Positions 51,166 through 63,601 of a DNA stretch of 64,000 bases are shown here, piece after piece. This DNA comes from Neodiprion pinetum (taxonomy: Eukaryota > Arthropoda > Insecta > Hymenoptera > Diprionidae): positions 16,378,537 to 16,442,536 of the forward strand of contig NC_060233.1 of NCBI RefSeq assembly GCF_021155775.2, given 5' to 3'. The position numbers were made by a program, and so were the translations under genes. Below the pieces are notes generated by a model that ran no database searches, was not told the DNA's origin, and worked only from the letters and a program-made list of their open reading frames with translations. How positions within the stretch are numbered: the stretch's first letter is position 1; the number at the start of each line of letters is the position of its first letter.

Positions 51166-53341
51166 ATGGCCAAGCTTCAAATTGCCCTCTGCTTCCTGCT
51201 CGTCGCCTACGTGAGTTCGATCAAATAATACCTAAGAATAATCGCGAAATTTTCAAACTTCCGAGTTTGAAATCTGTGAAACGTGATGCGATGATTATTG
51301 GAGTTTATTTACACGAAGTTGAATATTTTTTCTTCAGCTTATACTCGTTCTCTCTCGTATCTGCAGAAATAAGTTTATAATTGTTCACAAATGTTGCAGT
51401 TATACGAAAAAAGATACACTTTGAATCTGTGATATGAGGATACATATTATCCAAAAGTTGAAGTTTTCATATTGATGAAATGATGTTCGTAATTGTTAAC
51501 AATATTTATAGGATTTATAAAAATTCTGTTGCAAATCGTTCGAGCATAGAATCTTACACTTTCTCTCACCATTTCAGAAACAATTGGATGCCAAAATTTC
51601 CTCATTTATAGACTTGGGTATTCCCAAAATTTCACCGTTTATAAATTGCAGATTTTTAGACTGATGGTCGCCCGATTTTTTCGCATTGGTGAATTCCTAA
51701 ATTCTTGAAGATATCCTTAATGAGATAAATTTTGTATCAATTTCTTCTATTAGCAGCTGAAATAATGAAACTTACGTCGCGCATAAATGTAAATTCTGCA
51801 ATTCAAGATACCGAGCCTTAATACACTTTAATTTGCATTCATTTGAAAATGTTCGTAGCTTAGGATTTGTAACGCAAACAAGAGTGAAGCTTTCAGATAT
51901 TTCGATATTTCCGTAACTGTAACGACGATGTCTTTCATAAATTCGATAAATCAGTTGCAAATCATGAACAAGAAATTACACTGGAATAAAGGTACGATTA
52001 GGAAATACGCGAATTAAAAGAATCTGGTTTATTTTTGACAAAATCTTTCTTCATTTCAAACCCCTGATGTTCGAACATATGATTTTCCAGATCGTTCGAG
52101 GCGACGGAATATTTGGTATCAGCTCTGAGTGGTGGGAGTCCTTGTCGAAAGTAAGTATATTCAAAATTCCAAACTTTCGTATTGCATATTTTTCACGGTG
52201 CCATGTATAACTGTCCCTCATATATTCCAACTGCACCAAAATGGTTTTGCATGAGTTTTTCATGAAAATTTAACGCCGCTGTAACAGGAATGGGAAGATC
52301 TTCTGGATCTTGTTAAAAACACGGCTATCACCAATCAAACGTGCGTAGAAGAGTCTTGGGACATAGAAGAGCTGTCTTCCTCGATTCAACTGAACAGCAG
52401 CGTGTCATGCCTCACAGAATTGAAAACTGCGATCGAATCCGAAAGCTCAAGCGATACCGCGTTATTGGAGATCATTGACGAACTGATAGAAATTTTCGAA
52501 GAAGGCTCGACGTGCGCCAGCACTGAAGATATCTGGGCCTACGTCGAGTGCTACATAAATGTGAGCATATTTGGATTCCATAGATTATATACTTATAAAT
52601 CACTTCGAGATCTCTCAAAATACATCAAGTTTCTGCCCGAGATCGAAATCAAGAAGACTAAAGACCTGGAGACTAAACTCGGGTCGTGGGGAGAAGCTTG
52701 CATATGGTAGCCGCCTGGCGGCGCTACTAAGCCTACCGTACTTGCGCAATGGTTACTGCGTAATCAAATAAGTCAAAATAATTCGAGCCCCTCCCCCTGA
52801 CGTGAAACAGACGAATGTGGAGATGCGCGGTATCGGATTACGCAAGTATTCTACGCTTAGCAGCGCCACCAAGCAGCTGCCATATATTAGTTCGCCTCAA
52901 ACTGCGGACTTGAACGGGAGTTCGGGCTCCTGGTCTTTAGTCTTCTTGGTCAAAATATTACCAGAGATATCATGGTGATAAAGTCAAGTCATGTCACTGC
53001 AATATTTCTGGAATATTGCATAATATTCGTGAAATATTTCAAACTTTACAAAGCTACGTTGCTCCTATATGTCTACAATATTACTTGCTGTATGAGATTG
53101 TATTCGATTCGAGGTGAAATTGTATAAACCATGTTCGCAGACCATCGTGAACGCTATCAAATACGTCCTGACCAATTTTACCACCGAAGTAGTCGCAGCT
53201 TGGGAACTCCTGTACAGCAGTGATGACATTAAATCCATAGCAGGAAACTGCACCGAAACCATCATCGAGACAATAGCGGTGGCGAACTTCAAAAGTGCTG
53301 TCCAAGAAACAGTTGAATGTATAGAAAAATGGACGAGCTGA
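51166..53341 (+). CDS. Six-cysteine secreted protein, cluster gene 2 (192 aa, 4 exons)
   Basis: Coding exons are 51166-51210, 52091-52150, 52288-52560 and 53141-53341, with phase-0 introns. Exon 1 gives the signal-peptide core MAKLQIALCFLLVAY. Exon 2 is only 20 codons (61 in gene 1). Exon 3 starts EWEDLLDLVKNTAITNQTC. Cysteines at 54, 76, 111, 123, 163 and 186 follow the gene 1 spacing within one residue. The C-terminus ends ...VQETVECIEKWTS. NQT, NSS, NFT and NCT sequons are present. The gene is a tandem twin of gene 3: introns are alignable and most of exon 3 is identical at the DNA level. Intron 3 carries a 300-bp inverted-repeat element absent from gene 3. Acidic, helical, secreted; function unknown. 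Confidence 0.88.
52650..52949 (+). mobile_element. Inverted-repeat MITE in intron 3 of cluster gene 2
   Basis: The left end CAAGAAGACTAAAGACC is matched by the right end GGTCTTTAGTCTTCTTG; the interior is also palindromic around GGCGGCGCTA / AGCGCC. The allelic site in gene 3 (near 57326) is empty. The flanks TCGAAAT and TCAAAAT look like a degenerate 7-8 bp target duplication, as hAT elements make. The element is GC-richer than its surroundings. Confidence 0.75.
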
Positions 53342-53418
53342 AATGGCGTATCTGACCGCATCTCATCTGTACTCCGACCTCGTTCAAGCTAGATACTACA
53401 TCTGTGTGAAAGATATTC

Positions 53419-53424
53419 AATAAA
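53419..53424 (+). terminator. Polyadenylation signal of cluster gene 2
   Basis: AATAAA lies 78 bases past the stop codon. Confidence 0.6.
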
Positions 53425-55704
53425 ATTTTACCCCCAGCATTAAATTAATCTTCGTACAATCACATTTCACTCTTGATTGAATTGCGTTTTTGCATTATCT
53501 TTAACGCGTGTATCACCGACAGCCTTCGTTTTTTCCCATAATCCAGATTCAACCTGTAAGAATGATTGCAAATTAGCTCCATTCTGATGGAAAAACTTTA
53601 TTGTCAGATTAGAGGAAGTACACCTAATTACAGTAAGTAACAATTACTCCGAAAATTCGTCTTTATTTTGCTCTTTCGCCAAATTATTTATTCTGCTTAA
53701 CCCAATCAAAGAAATCTGTTGCAAAGGTTTTCCACAAAAACCTTCTTCCGTGGATCAAGAATCTGAAAATAATTTGTCAATATTCCTGTAACGTATAATT
53801 GTTTCAATCTCCAAGTTTGTACCAACTTGTAACATTTCCTATTATATGAATATCGTGCAATAGAATTTCAAACGCGATCTGTTCAAATTTGATCTCGAAT
53901 TTTCACTCATACTTTCACGGAAGAAGGATTTACTTTTTCACACGCTTATAGCTGTTTATCTTCTCACATATTTCTGCTGTCGGACACTTCACTCCCTGAT
54001 TAGCCTAATGAAAAAAATTCTACAAGGTTAACGATTTGTTTATTGCATCATTTTGTATTAAAAATTATTGGAAGAGTTACGGACGAAAAAGAACTCTAAT
54101 ATTAAAAAGTTGAATTTTTGATTTTTCTTCTGATACCTACGTTAAAAAAAATGCGACAAATAGTTTTGATAAATTTCCCATTTCCGTCAACATTGTTATC
54201 ACACAGGACTTATTAATTGCACTTCCAACGCCCAAATCATTTAATCGCATGCTTTGATTAAGACTTCTATTAATTTGCAACTTTACAATTTTATAACTGC
54301 AGCAGAAGTTGAATATAATTAAAAGTAAAAATAAAAAAATTTCCGTTTTCCTAAGGAATTTTCAGTCACATCTAGCCTATCGATCCGGTTGTAATGAGAT
54401 ATAGCCTAAAACTTGGTCAGATGTTGTAGCTATCCACAGGGAAAAGAAGAATCAAAATCGGTTCAGTAGTTCTGGAATTATGAGCGAACGTATGGACAGG
54501 CAGAGACAGAGACGTTGAGTTTTAACAGGCATACCTACGTAGACATGACAATAAGTTTAGAGACGCCTGCAGTCAGTCAACCACGCAAACTTTAAAGTCG
54601 TGCGGATGCGCAATGTTTAGGCGTTTTACAGGTAAATATTCCCATCTGTATCAGACGATTTTGATAATGTTTCGGATTTCTGTTGCAGAGTCATTTAAGA
54701 TTTCAAAATTTATATCTTTCGTTCGCTACGGCTCGGAAACAAAATTTTGAAACAAAACTGCCCTCGTCAAAATATCAAAATGACAGGTTTATCTGTCTAA
54801 AGTAATTCCCTGAAGTATGACCTGCCTATTTGGTAATATAATGCCTTGGTGTTTTCTGTCATTGGAATCTTACCCGAATTCCACGATATCGAGGCTGGAC
54901 CATACAAATCATATCGGATCTGTTTTCATGGGATGAGTTTTGTCAACAGTTCCAATACCTATCTGAAAAAAATTTATTGGTGGTTGTTCCTTCATTTACG
55001 TATATTTTCGAGTCGAAATAATGCAGCTAAAGTAAAAAGCGTGTAATTTTTTTTCTCATATCTAAGTTTATAGATTATGTAAAAATAATTCTTTACTCGG
55101 TGAAAAATACTCATGTTACCAGAATAATTTCAAATGTCATAAACAAAGGTATATATGCAAGTTAAGCACCCGATAATGCAAAGTTGTAAACTTGAAAACT
55201 ATTACGTTTCCACTGTAATGGGCATGCGTATAACTTTTGATATAGGTTTGGCGAAATTATAAAAAAAACCAAATATCTTATTGTTAGTTGAAAAATATAG
55301 AATCGAAACACGTTGAAAAAAAAATTTTTTTTGCCCGCCGAGAGACTTACTTCACTCGTGAAAAGGTTAATTGTGATTTTCTGCGACAAACATCTTTTAT
55401 GGTAGTTCTAAAGTCATGATATTTTGCAGTGGATAGATAATTTCGTCACGTGTAATCGTGCAGTACGTGAACAATATACAAACTTATAACTGAGATTAGA
55501 AAATTTTACTGTAGTGCTAATCTAGTCGTCGACTTTATTTACGGTTATGTCAGTCTCCGCTATTTACCATAAAATGAACTGCAGCTGTCACATGTAAGTG
55601 CAACATTTTAATTTTGGTTTATTGTTAGTGGATACGTGACTACGTAATTCCAGTTAACAGACTTAAGTCACTTCATATTTTGCTATATTTTTGTTGTGTG
55701 AAGG
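53425..55704. other. Gap between cluster genes 2 and 3
   Basis: AT-rich; only the RTE-like tail at 54.4 kb stands out. Confidence 0.6.
54376..54540 (+). mobile_element. Probable non-LTR retrotransposon 3' fragment (RTE-like tail)
   Basis: Phrases such as AAAATCGGTTCAGTAGTTCT followed by a GAGCGAACGTATGGACAGG run are typical of 3' tails of insect RTE/CR1-type elements as I remember them. It lies in the gap between cluster genes 2 and 3. No open reverse transcriptase frame is present. Confidence 0.35.
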
Positions 55705-55712
55705 TATAAAAG
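55705..55712 (+). promoter_or_regulatory. TATA box of cluster gene 3
   Basis: TATAAAAG lies 50 bases before the start codon, so the leader is short (about 20 bases) if the TSS is 30 bases downstream. Confidence 0.7.
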
Positions 55713-55754
55713 CGTTCGGAGTTCAAGAAATAATTAGTTCGTTCGAAGATCAAA

Positions 55755-57715
55755 ATGGTCAAGTCCGTAGCTACGTTATTCTTATTGCTTGTCGCCTACG
55801 TGAGTTTTATCAAATAATATACAAGAGTAATCATGAATTATGACAACCCCCGAATTTAAAAATATTAACGAATGATTTCACGATTGCTTTATGTGTTGAA
55901 ATAATTGTTATATCTTCCAACTGCATAAATAAGCTCAATGCCTGGACAGTCTTGTGCAATAAAGACCCGAGATCGAAAAAACGAAAATATCAAATTTTCC
56001 TGAAAATTATAGCTCCGAGATTCATGCATAGATCTCACAAGCTTTTTAATCGATCACACACATTTTTCCAAAATCTCCTACGACTCTGTAGAAATTTTTT
56101 ATTGCAATTCACTGTTTTTTTAACTTGATATCTAGATTACTGAATATTTCCAGTCGCTGCATTCGGTAATTATCAAATACAATTATATTCCAGATGAATT
56201 TTGTATTATTATTTTTACTAGAAGTAGAAATGACGAAACTCTTATCGCGTATAAATCTAAGTTCTGCACGTCAATTTAATAAACATTACAATATACTTTA
56301 AGTTTAAATCACGAGGAACTCTCGAAAGCGTTGCTGCCCGAATTAACGGTTAAAAATAACTGATTCGATCTTTTCAATTTTCGGGCGATTCCTGCAGTGG
56401 TTTACAAGACTTGAAAACCTTGGAATTCTTACAAGACAGACACGTCTAGAGAAAGAAATTGTTCCCAAGGATTATTTCCACGAATTTTACCTATAAATTG
56501 CAAATTACGCGTAAACAATGACAGTTAAATAAGGATACAATTAGGAATCACGTGGATCGCACGAATCTGATTTAATAATCCCGCTTTCCATACGAAATGA
56601 ATATTTCGGATACTTGAGGACCCGGTATTCATGCATATAATTTCCAGGGCGTTCAAGGCACAAAAATATTTGGGATCGAGCGTTCTTCGTTGACGTCGTG
56701 GTCGGATGTAAGTATAATCGAGATATCGAAGTTTCGGATTACGTATATTACATTATGCCATTGTAGCCGAAGTATCAAACTTATTGTCCCTGATACATTC
56801 CGGCTGAATCAATTTGATTTAGTAAAACTTTTCCATGAACATGTGACGCCTCTGTAACAGGAATGGGAAGATCTTCTGGATCTTGTTAAAAACACGGCTA
56901 TCACCAATCAAACGTGCGTAGAAGAGTCTTGGGACATAGAAGAGCTGTCTTCCTCGATTCAACTGAACAGCAGCGTGTCATGCCTCACAGAATTGAAAAC
57001 TGCGATCGAATCCGAAAGCTCAAGCGATACCGCGTTATTGGAGATCATTGACGAACTGATAGAAATTTTCGACAAAGGCTCCACGTGTGCCAGCACGGAA
57101 AATGCGTGGGCCTATGTCGAGTGCTATGTAACTGTGAGCATATTTGGATTTCATAGATTACAAGCCTATAGATCACTTCGGGGTCTCTCAAAATGTCGAT
57201 TCCTGGTGATCGAATTCCGGAAATACGATTCTAACGGTACAATTTACAGGCACATTGAAATTTGTAATAACACTTTAGTTATACGCTTGCACCGAAAGCA
57301 GTGCATCAAGTTTCTGCCGGAAGTCGAAATGTTACAAGAGATATCGCGGTGATGCAGCAAAGTTACGTCAGTGCAATGTTTCTGAAATATTGCACAATAT
57401 GTGTGAAATATTTCAAACTTTGCAAAGCTACGCTGCTGCTATATGTCTACAATATTGCTCGCTATGTGAGATTGTGTTCGGTTCTAAATGAAATTTTATA
57501 AACTATGTTCGCAGATCTTCGTAAGCGCTGGTAAATGCGTCTTGACCACCTGGACCACCGAAGTAGCCGCAGATTGGGAACTCTTGACCGCCAGTAGTAC
57601 TATTAAATCCTTGGCAGAGTCATGCGCCACAACCATTTTCGATACATCTGTGACCGCGAACTTAAAAAGTGCTCTCCAAGAAACAGTTGAGTGTGTCAAA
57701 AAATGGACCACATAA
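55755..57715 (+). CDS. Six-cysteine secreted protein, cluster gene 3 (192 aa, 4 exons)
   Basis: Coding exons are 55755-55799, 56648-56707, 56861-57133 and 57515-57715, with phase-0 introns. The product starts MVKSVATLFLLLVAY-GVQGT. It carries the same six cysteines as gene 2 (54, 76, 111, 123, 163, 186) plus an extra one at 134 (SAGKC). It ends LQETVECVKKWTT. Exon sizes equal those of gene 2 exactly. The first 72 codons of exon 3 are identical in DNA to gene 2, while exons 1, 2 and 4 differ clearly, so the identity is local. The odd seventh cysteine could allow a dimer-forming disulphide; that is inference. Function unknown. Confidence 0.88.
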
Positions 57716-57780
57716 AATAGCGCACGTTGTGCTCTGAGGATATTCAGGCTAGGTACCATAGACATTTATCAAAGCCTTGC

Positions 57781-57786
57781 AATAAA
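57781..57786 (+). terminator. Polyadenylation signal of cluster gene 3
   Basis: AATAAA lies 66 bases past the stop codon. Confidence 0.6.
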
Positions 57787-57969
57787 ATGTTGTTAACCAA
57801 CCAAACTTGACTGTATAACTTAAGTACCATAATTATTGTACTTTGAAACTCATTCTTTGAGAAGACACGCAGAATTTGAAAGGGTATTGAAGTGTTTTTC
57901 TATCAAGTGAAATGAAGTTCGAATTATTTTCGTCTTTCGACTTACAGTTGGCTTGAAACGCTCTCTTAG

Positions 57970-58870
57970 GAAAGAATTCAAGATTCATTCGTATCTCGCG
58001 AATTTAATTCCTCGGTATCGTACTTATGGAATTCTATTATAAAATTGTCGAATCTCGTTTTTACTAACCTAACACGACTGGACTTGAAACACTTAAAGTG
58101 GGTACAAAATCTTTCTCAAAGTGTTTTTAATATCCTGACTGAGGATCTATAAATCTACGTTACCGACACTTTTCAGTAACTTAACGAGTGAAAAAATTTA
58201 AGATTCGTATATCACGAACTTGATTCTTCAGTTTTATTTTTATGGAATTCTGTTATAAAATTATTGAATCTTGTTTTCACTACTCTAACATGAGATCTTA
58301 TGATTTGAATTGAAACACTTAAAATGGATGCAAAGTCTTTTTCAGAGTGTTGATAACATCCTGACCGAGGATCTATAAATCTACGTTACCGACACTTTTC
58401 AGTAACTTAACGAGTGAAAAAATTTAAGATTCGTATATCACGAACTTGATTCTTCAGTTTTATTCTTATGGAATTCTTTTATAAAATTATTGAATCTTGT
58501 TTTCACTAATCTAACATGAGATCTTATGATTTGAATTGAAACACTTAAAATGGATGCAAAGTCTTTCTCAGAGTGTTGATAACATCCTGACCGAGGATCT
58601 ATAAATCTACGTTACCGACACTTTTGAATAACTTAACGATTGAAAAAATTTAAGTCAAGTCTCTCACGAACTTGATTCTTCAATTTTATTTTTATGGAAT
58701 TCTGTTATAAAATTATTGAATCTTGTTTTCACTAATCTAACATGAGATCTTATGATTTGAATTGAAACACTTAAAATGGATGCAAAGTCTTTCTCAGAGT
58801 GTTGATAACATCCTGACCGAGGATCTATAAATCTACGTTACCGACACTTTTGAATAACTTAACGATTGAA
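57970..58870. repeat. Tandem repeat, four ~225-bp units
   Basis: GGATCTATAAATCTACGTTA occurs at about 58143, 58368, 58593 and 58819. Flanking strings TGGAATTCTGTTATAAAATT and ACACTTAAAATGGATGCAAA repeat in register. The first unit is the most diverged. The array fills most of the gap between cluster genes 3 and 4. Confidence 0.9.
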
Positions 58871-59849
58871 AGTCATTCCTATGTTATACTGTATAGAAAA
58901 TATCGTAACTTGTACATTTTCTCAGATGAGATAAATTAGCTATTCGTTTTGCACGAATGGTCAATAAATGAGCCCTTTTAGTCCTAGCTTTGCATAGATT
59001 TTTGACAAACTGAACGTTTTGATAGGCAATGTTGGCATCAAGTGCTTTTTGTTTACAATACTTGTAAATTTCGAAATCGACAAACATCACATTGCCATCC
59101 TTTTGCGACACATATGCGAATCAATTCCATGTACCCGGCCAGAGATTGTGTTAATTAAATTGCTTTATCAACTTCATCGTTCGTCAATTACTACAAAGAT
59201 AAGATTACGGAGTCTTACTTCTGAAAGACGTTATTTTACGTAGCCCCAAATTTAATGTTGAAAAATTAAATTATAAAACCATTGATTATTATACGTATTG
59301 TGCCTATATTTTTATCTGAGCCTGATATTCCCTTACTTTTCACATGTTTATTTGTGTTCGTAATAGTAATCGAAAATAATTGTTTTAAACAATTTCATCG
59401 TCTAAACGAAATACTAATTTTCTACTGTATAACAATTCATGAGCAACTTGGAATTTGTATAATTTATTTAAATATTAAAAGATAAAATCATGTTTCGAAA
59501 TGTTTCAATTATTCGTTTGGAAGATATTGTTTCCTGATAATACAAGAATCTAGAAAGTAGCTAAATTCAATCTCAAAGTTTTTCCATTCAATAAACATCA
59601 GAATTCCGAAAAATTGACAGAATTGTAGAATTGAAAATAATTGGGACAATTGATTTTATAGTTTCTGTATTTAAGAAAATTTTCTACAACCGTTTTGACA
59701 ATATCTTCCAAAGAACTGATAATACTGTGATATCTCCGATGAAGAATTAGTTAATCGGATTGATTAAACAGCAAAATACGTGATTATTTGCCCTGACACA
59801 TCGATTTCGATTCATCAAAGCGATTGGGTAAAATTAGATAAAGTGCCCC
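58871..59849. other. Gap between the 225-bp array and cluster gene 4
   Basis: AT-rich, with a 75-codon minus-strand frame (59111-58884) that has no recognisable domain. Nothing else seen. Confidence 0.5.
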
Positions 59850-59856
59850 TATAAAA
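59850..59856 (+). promoter_or_regulatory. TATA box of cluster gene 4
   Basis: TATAAAA lies 91 bases before the start codon in the context CCCCTATAAAATATCC. Confidence 0.65.
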
Positions 59857-59940
59857 TATCCGCGCAATCCGAATACGTTGGTAAAATCAAATCAAATGCT
59901 ATTCGTGTAGGAAAAAACCATCGGTCCCAATTAATCAAAA

Positions 59941-62690
59941 ATGGCATCGTTCGTGGGATTTTGTTTCATATTAGTGGCCTGTGTGAGTAGAAAGTTAAAT
60001 CGAGCATTTCTTGCGTGTGTTTTGTTCAAAATGGGACGGATATTTCGCTGTCAGCTTCAATAACTCCTGTCGAATATTGATTAAACCGTTTTCTTTTTCC
60101 TCCAAAAGGGCCCTAGTGTGATTTCGGCGCAGGCTATTATCGCTGGCCAAGCCGACAGGCTTCTCAGTCAAGTTAATACCATGGTTGAAACAGTCAATCA
60201 CGACGCCGCGACGTACAAAACTGAGCTGCAAGGACTTTTCGACGAGTTGAGCGAAACTACCGCGTCAAATTTGGAAACGATTGACGGCGCCGTGAAGGAA
60301 TTCAATGATAACGTGAGTCGGTTTCTTGCTGTTTGCGCGAAGATGAGTCAAGTTCGAATTATCCATAGGTGACAAAAATATTAAATACCATTTTTCGAAA
60401 TAATTTTAGAAGGATCATGAAATTTTTCATGATATAATAATACAAAAGCTTTCAGAGATTTTGTACGACTTTATCAGATATAGAAGAATACTAAATTATC
60501 GTAAACTCTTTTCAACATATATCATCGTGTTTCTCTATCAAAACGCTGAAACGATTTTGTCGTTTATCCACATTGTCAATAGATGTTATACAAATTTTCG
60601 AACAGAATTTTTATTTAAATTTTAATTTTAATTTCTTTATCAAATTAACCTTTTATTTCGATTCCCGTGTGCTCTAAGAATACCGAATAAGTGTTTGCAT
60701 AAAAACGTCATTATCAAATACCTAACAGAGTTCGAATTAAGTGACAGTAGATATCAATATGTTAAATTTTATTTATTGAACTTTATTAAAAACTTCATTT
60801 GAAATTTGTAAATTATATATTTTCAAAAATAGTCAGTCATGTTTTTCATTAATGCAAGTTTCGGCAAGAAACAATATTAAAGTTATGTTAGTTGAACTAT
60901 TGAATTTTTAAACAGGTACATGATTGAGTTGTATAAGAATTGAATTTGTTTTCAACCGAAATTTGCAAGATTTTTACAGAAACGAATATCTGCAACATTC
61001 AAACGCATACAAAATTGATAATATTCAAAAACACAAAAAATTTAAATCAATTACATAAGTGTAGAATATTCGTATCAAATTTGAAGACTTCGTTTCTCTA
61101 AAAGTTAGTTTTTGCCCAACGAGAATCATTTTAACGTCTTTCGGTAACAATAAAGAGAAAAAAAAAAATCCCACGAATTCCAAATTCGGTAAATTTCAGT
61201 TTGAAATATCATTATTTTGGTGCAAAAAAAAAAAAAAAATAAGACAATATTTTTACTATTGAATACCGACAAAATTCGGAAACTGACGAGACTCGAAATT
61301 CAAATTTCCAGTTCGAGGCGGCGCTAGCATCGCTTGTGCATACCGTACATCCTTCCGAAGACGTGAATTCGTGCACCAGTCTGGCCGATCCACTGAGGTT
61401 AAGATCGGACGTAATTCTGGAGGAATCGGATTCTTGCATGAAAAGAGAAGTGACGCAGGCTTCGGCAGAGAAGGCGATCACCGAGGTCTACGTGAACTCG
61501 CAGCTGAGCACTCTCGACTACATGCAGTCAATGGCTCAAAACTGCATGACGTCATACGAGAATAGCGAGCAAACAACTTCCGACGCGTCTCAAGCCTTCG
61601 CTTGCGTTCAGATTGTGAGTAAAAACTGTCTCGATCTGTTTCTTCGCAGGCTATGAAAGCATAGGTTGTTTTGACTGGCTGAATCAGGAGTAAACATCGC
61701 GCGATATACACCGACTTTTAAAGATTTACAATACTTGAGACACGTTTTGCAATATTACAGACACGTTGTAGCAAAGTAATTCTGCCGCTTTTGAAGTATT
61801 TTATTTATATTGCGCAATATTTGAGGAAACATTCGAGTGTACGTCAATTTTTTGAGGTTTTAAATATTGAAGACCTTGATGGCAAGTAGAAGGAAAAATG
61901 ATGTTGAATTCCGATAAAACAATATTTGCGCTGTGTGACAGACATGAATTGAAACAGATACGAAGAAAGCAAGCCAAGTGTCGACAATTGCGGAAATGTC
62001 AGAAGGTTTTTTAATTGTAACGTTGAAAATGTTCAAACTGCTTAAACTCTGGTGTTCATTGTCCGATTCTGACGTTTTAAGGCTCATTTTGCTTGCTGAG
62101 CAAATTTCAAAGAATCGATTGAAAAGCTTTGAAAAAAAATTTCACCTTACGTTACAGTCATGACGCACAAATTTTATTGTGCCCGGGAAGACTTGATGTA
62201 CCGTACTTATACAAATCCATTTTTAACCATTTGAATAATTATTTCCAGACAATCTGGAAATATCTCACCGGTAAACCAAAAATATTGGAATCGGCCAAAC
62301 AAAAAAAAAAAAAAAACAAATTTGTTCCTTTTGAACATTCTAATTATAAAAACACTTATCGAATTGTTGATATCTTAAAGCTTGTGTTGTTTGAATTTTA
62401 TTGGCACAAACGGTATTGATGAATATTTTTCAAACAGTTTATTCTCTTTTCTCGATTTTTCACCAACGTTTTCCGATTCGATTTCGATTTCCCACTTTTT
62501 CCAGATTCACATGTCGGTCAGCAGCCTGGTCGTCAGGTTCGAATTGGTCATCGACATCGCAGTTTCCAGATCCCTGTACGACGGCTACCAAAGCCGAGTG
62601 GCGGCTTGCGCAAATACGGCCAGCAGCGGAATTACAGCTTTGATTGCCGATTCGAAAATCGTTTATGAGAATATTAATGCTTGCCTCTGA
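59941..62690 (+). CDS. Six-cysteine secreted protein, cluster gene 4 (244 aa, 4 exons)
   Basis: Coding exons are 59941-59982, 60109-60312, 61312-61614 and 62505-62690, all phase 0. Exon 1 gives MASFVGFCFILVAC. Exon 2 is long (68 codons), like gene 1, and is a uniformly helical, Gln/Glu/Asn/Thr-rich segment. Cysteines at 103, 124, 160, 180, 218 and 243 keep the cluster order, with a longer Cys3-Cys4 gap (19 residues). The protein ends ...IVYENINACL. No NxS/T sequon is obvious, unlike genes 1-3. Intron 2 (1.0 kb) and intron 3 (0.9 kb) hold only AT-rich DNA. The exon 2 acceptor is tccaaaag rather than the usual cag. Function unknown; the same TsetseEP-like suspicion applies. Confidence 0.83.
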
Positions 62691-62779
62691 GCCTGAGCTT
62701 TTTTCATTCAGGATAAGAAAGTGCGGTTATTATTTTGTGTTCGCCTTATCAATACAAGCGTGAAAAACAGAACTTGAAA

Positions 62780-62785
62780 AATAAA
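62780..62785 (+). terminator. Polyadenylation signal of cluster gene 4
   Basis: AATAAA lies 90 bases past the stop codon. Confidence 0.5.
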
Positions 62786-63556
62786 ACAAAAATCGTACCA
62801 CAAAAGTTTATATTGTTAATCCCATCCACTAGTTCATATAATAATTCCACATCGGAAATTAGGAGACTCGTGCTTCTCTATTTTCCTGTTATCTGTAATC
62901 TTCACCTAATCGGTTCAATTTTGTTGAAGATTCAAGTTTTACGATAATTTATTCTTCTAAATTCAGTCGTTCGTAACTCGATAAATTTGAGACATGAGTT
63001 GGGTCGCGATGGGAACGAACAGTGAAAAATTCACTGACGAAACATAAGAAAATAAAATAAAAATAAAATACTCGAATCTTTTTTGAAATCGTTGACTAAG
63101 CATTTCCATGAATTCTTTTTTTCTTCGTGTAAATTTAATGGTTAAATTTTCACTCGCTTCAGTAACTTATTACTTCGAAGCAGCGTGTAAAGCAATCGGT
63201 AAAGTTTTATTTTAAAATGCGCGTCAAGGTGTTAAAAATGTCCGATTTCGTATCGCTCGAATGGATGAATCGGCACGAAATAGCAATTAACGTCGGCCAT
63301 AAGAAGTAACGTCGCGAACCATATTGTGCAGTTACGTTTATCTTTCGAGCATATGAAAAGACGTGAGACACTTCTAAGTTTCGTACCAGCAAATTTCTTT
63401 GATCGTTTTTGTTATTATTTTCCACTGCTGACACATGTTTTTTCCGCCGATCGTAAGTTTGCGCAGAACCAGAACGCGGTTGACAACTGTGTACACGCAC
63501 AATCAATTCTGTACAGAAATATTTAGTGTTCGTTCAGGAACCCTGCAGGCTTCGTC

Positions 63557-63601
63557 ATGGAAATGCTTCGAATCATTTTCAACTCAATTTTTTTCGCCCA
63601 C
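63557..63601 (+). CDS. First exon of a fifth cluster gene (partial, runs off right edge)
   Basis: The 15 codons read MEMLRIIFNSIFFAH and stop at the donor CAC|GTAAGT in phase 0. Length, hydrophobic content and donor phase are those of every other exon 1 in the cluster. The following 399 bases are intron-like and hold no recognisable exon 2. No clear TATA box is visible upstream. Confidence 0.6.
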
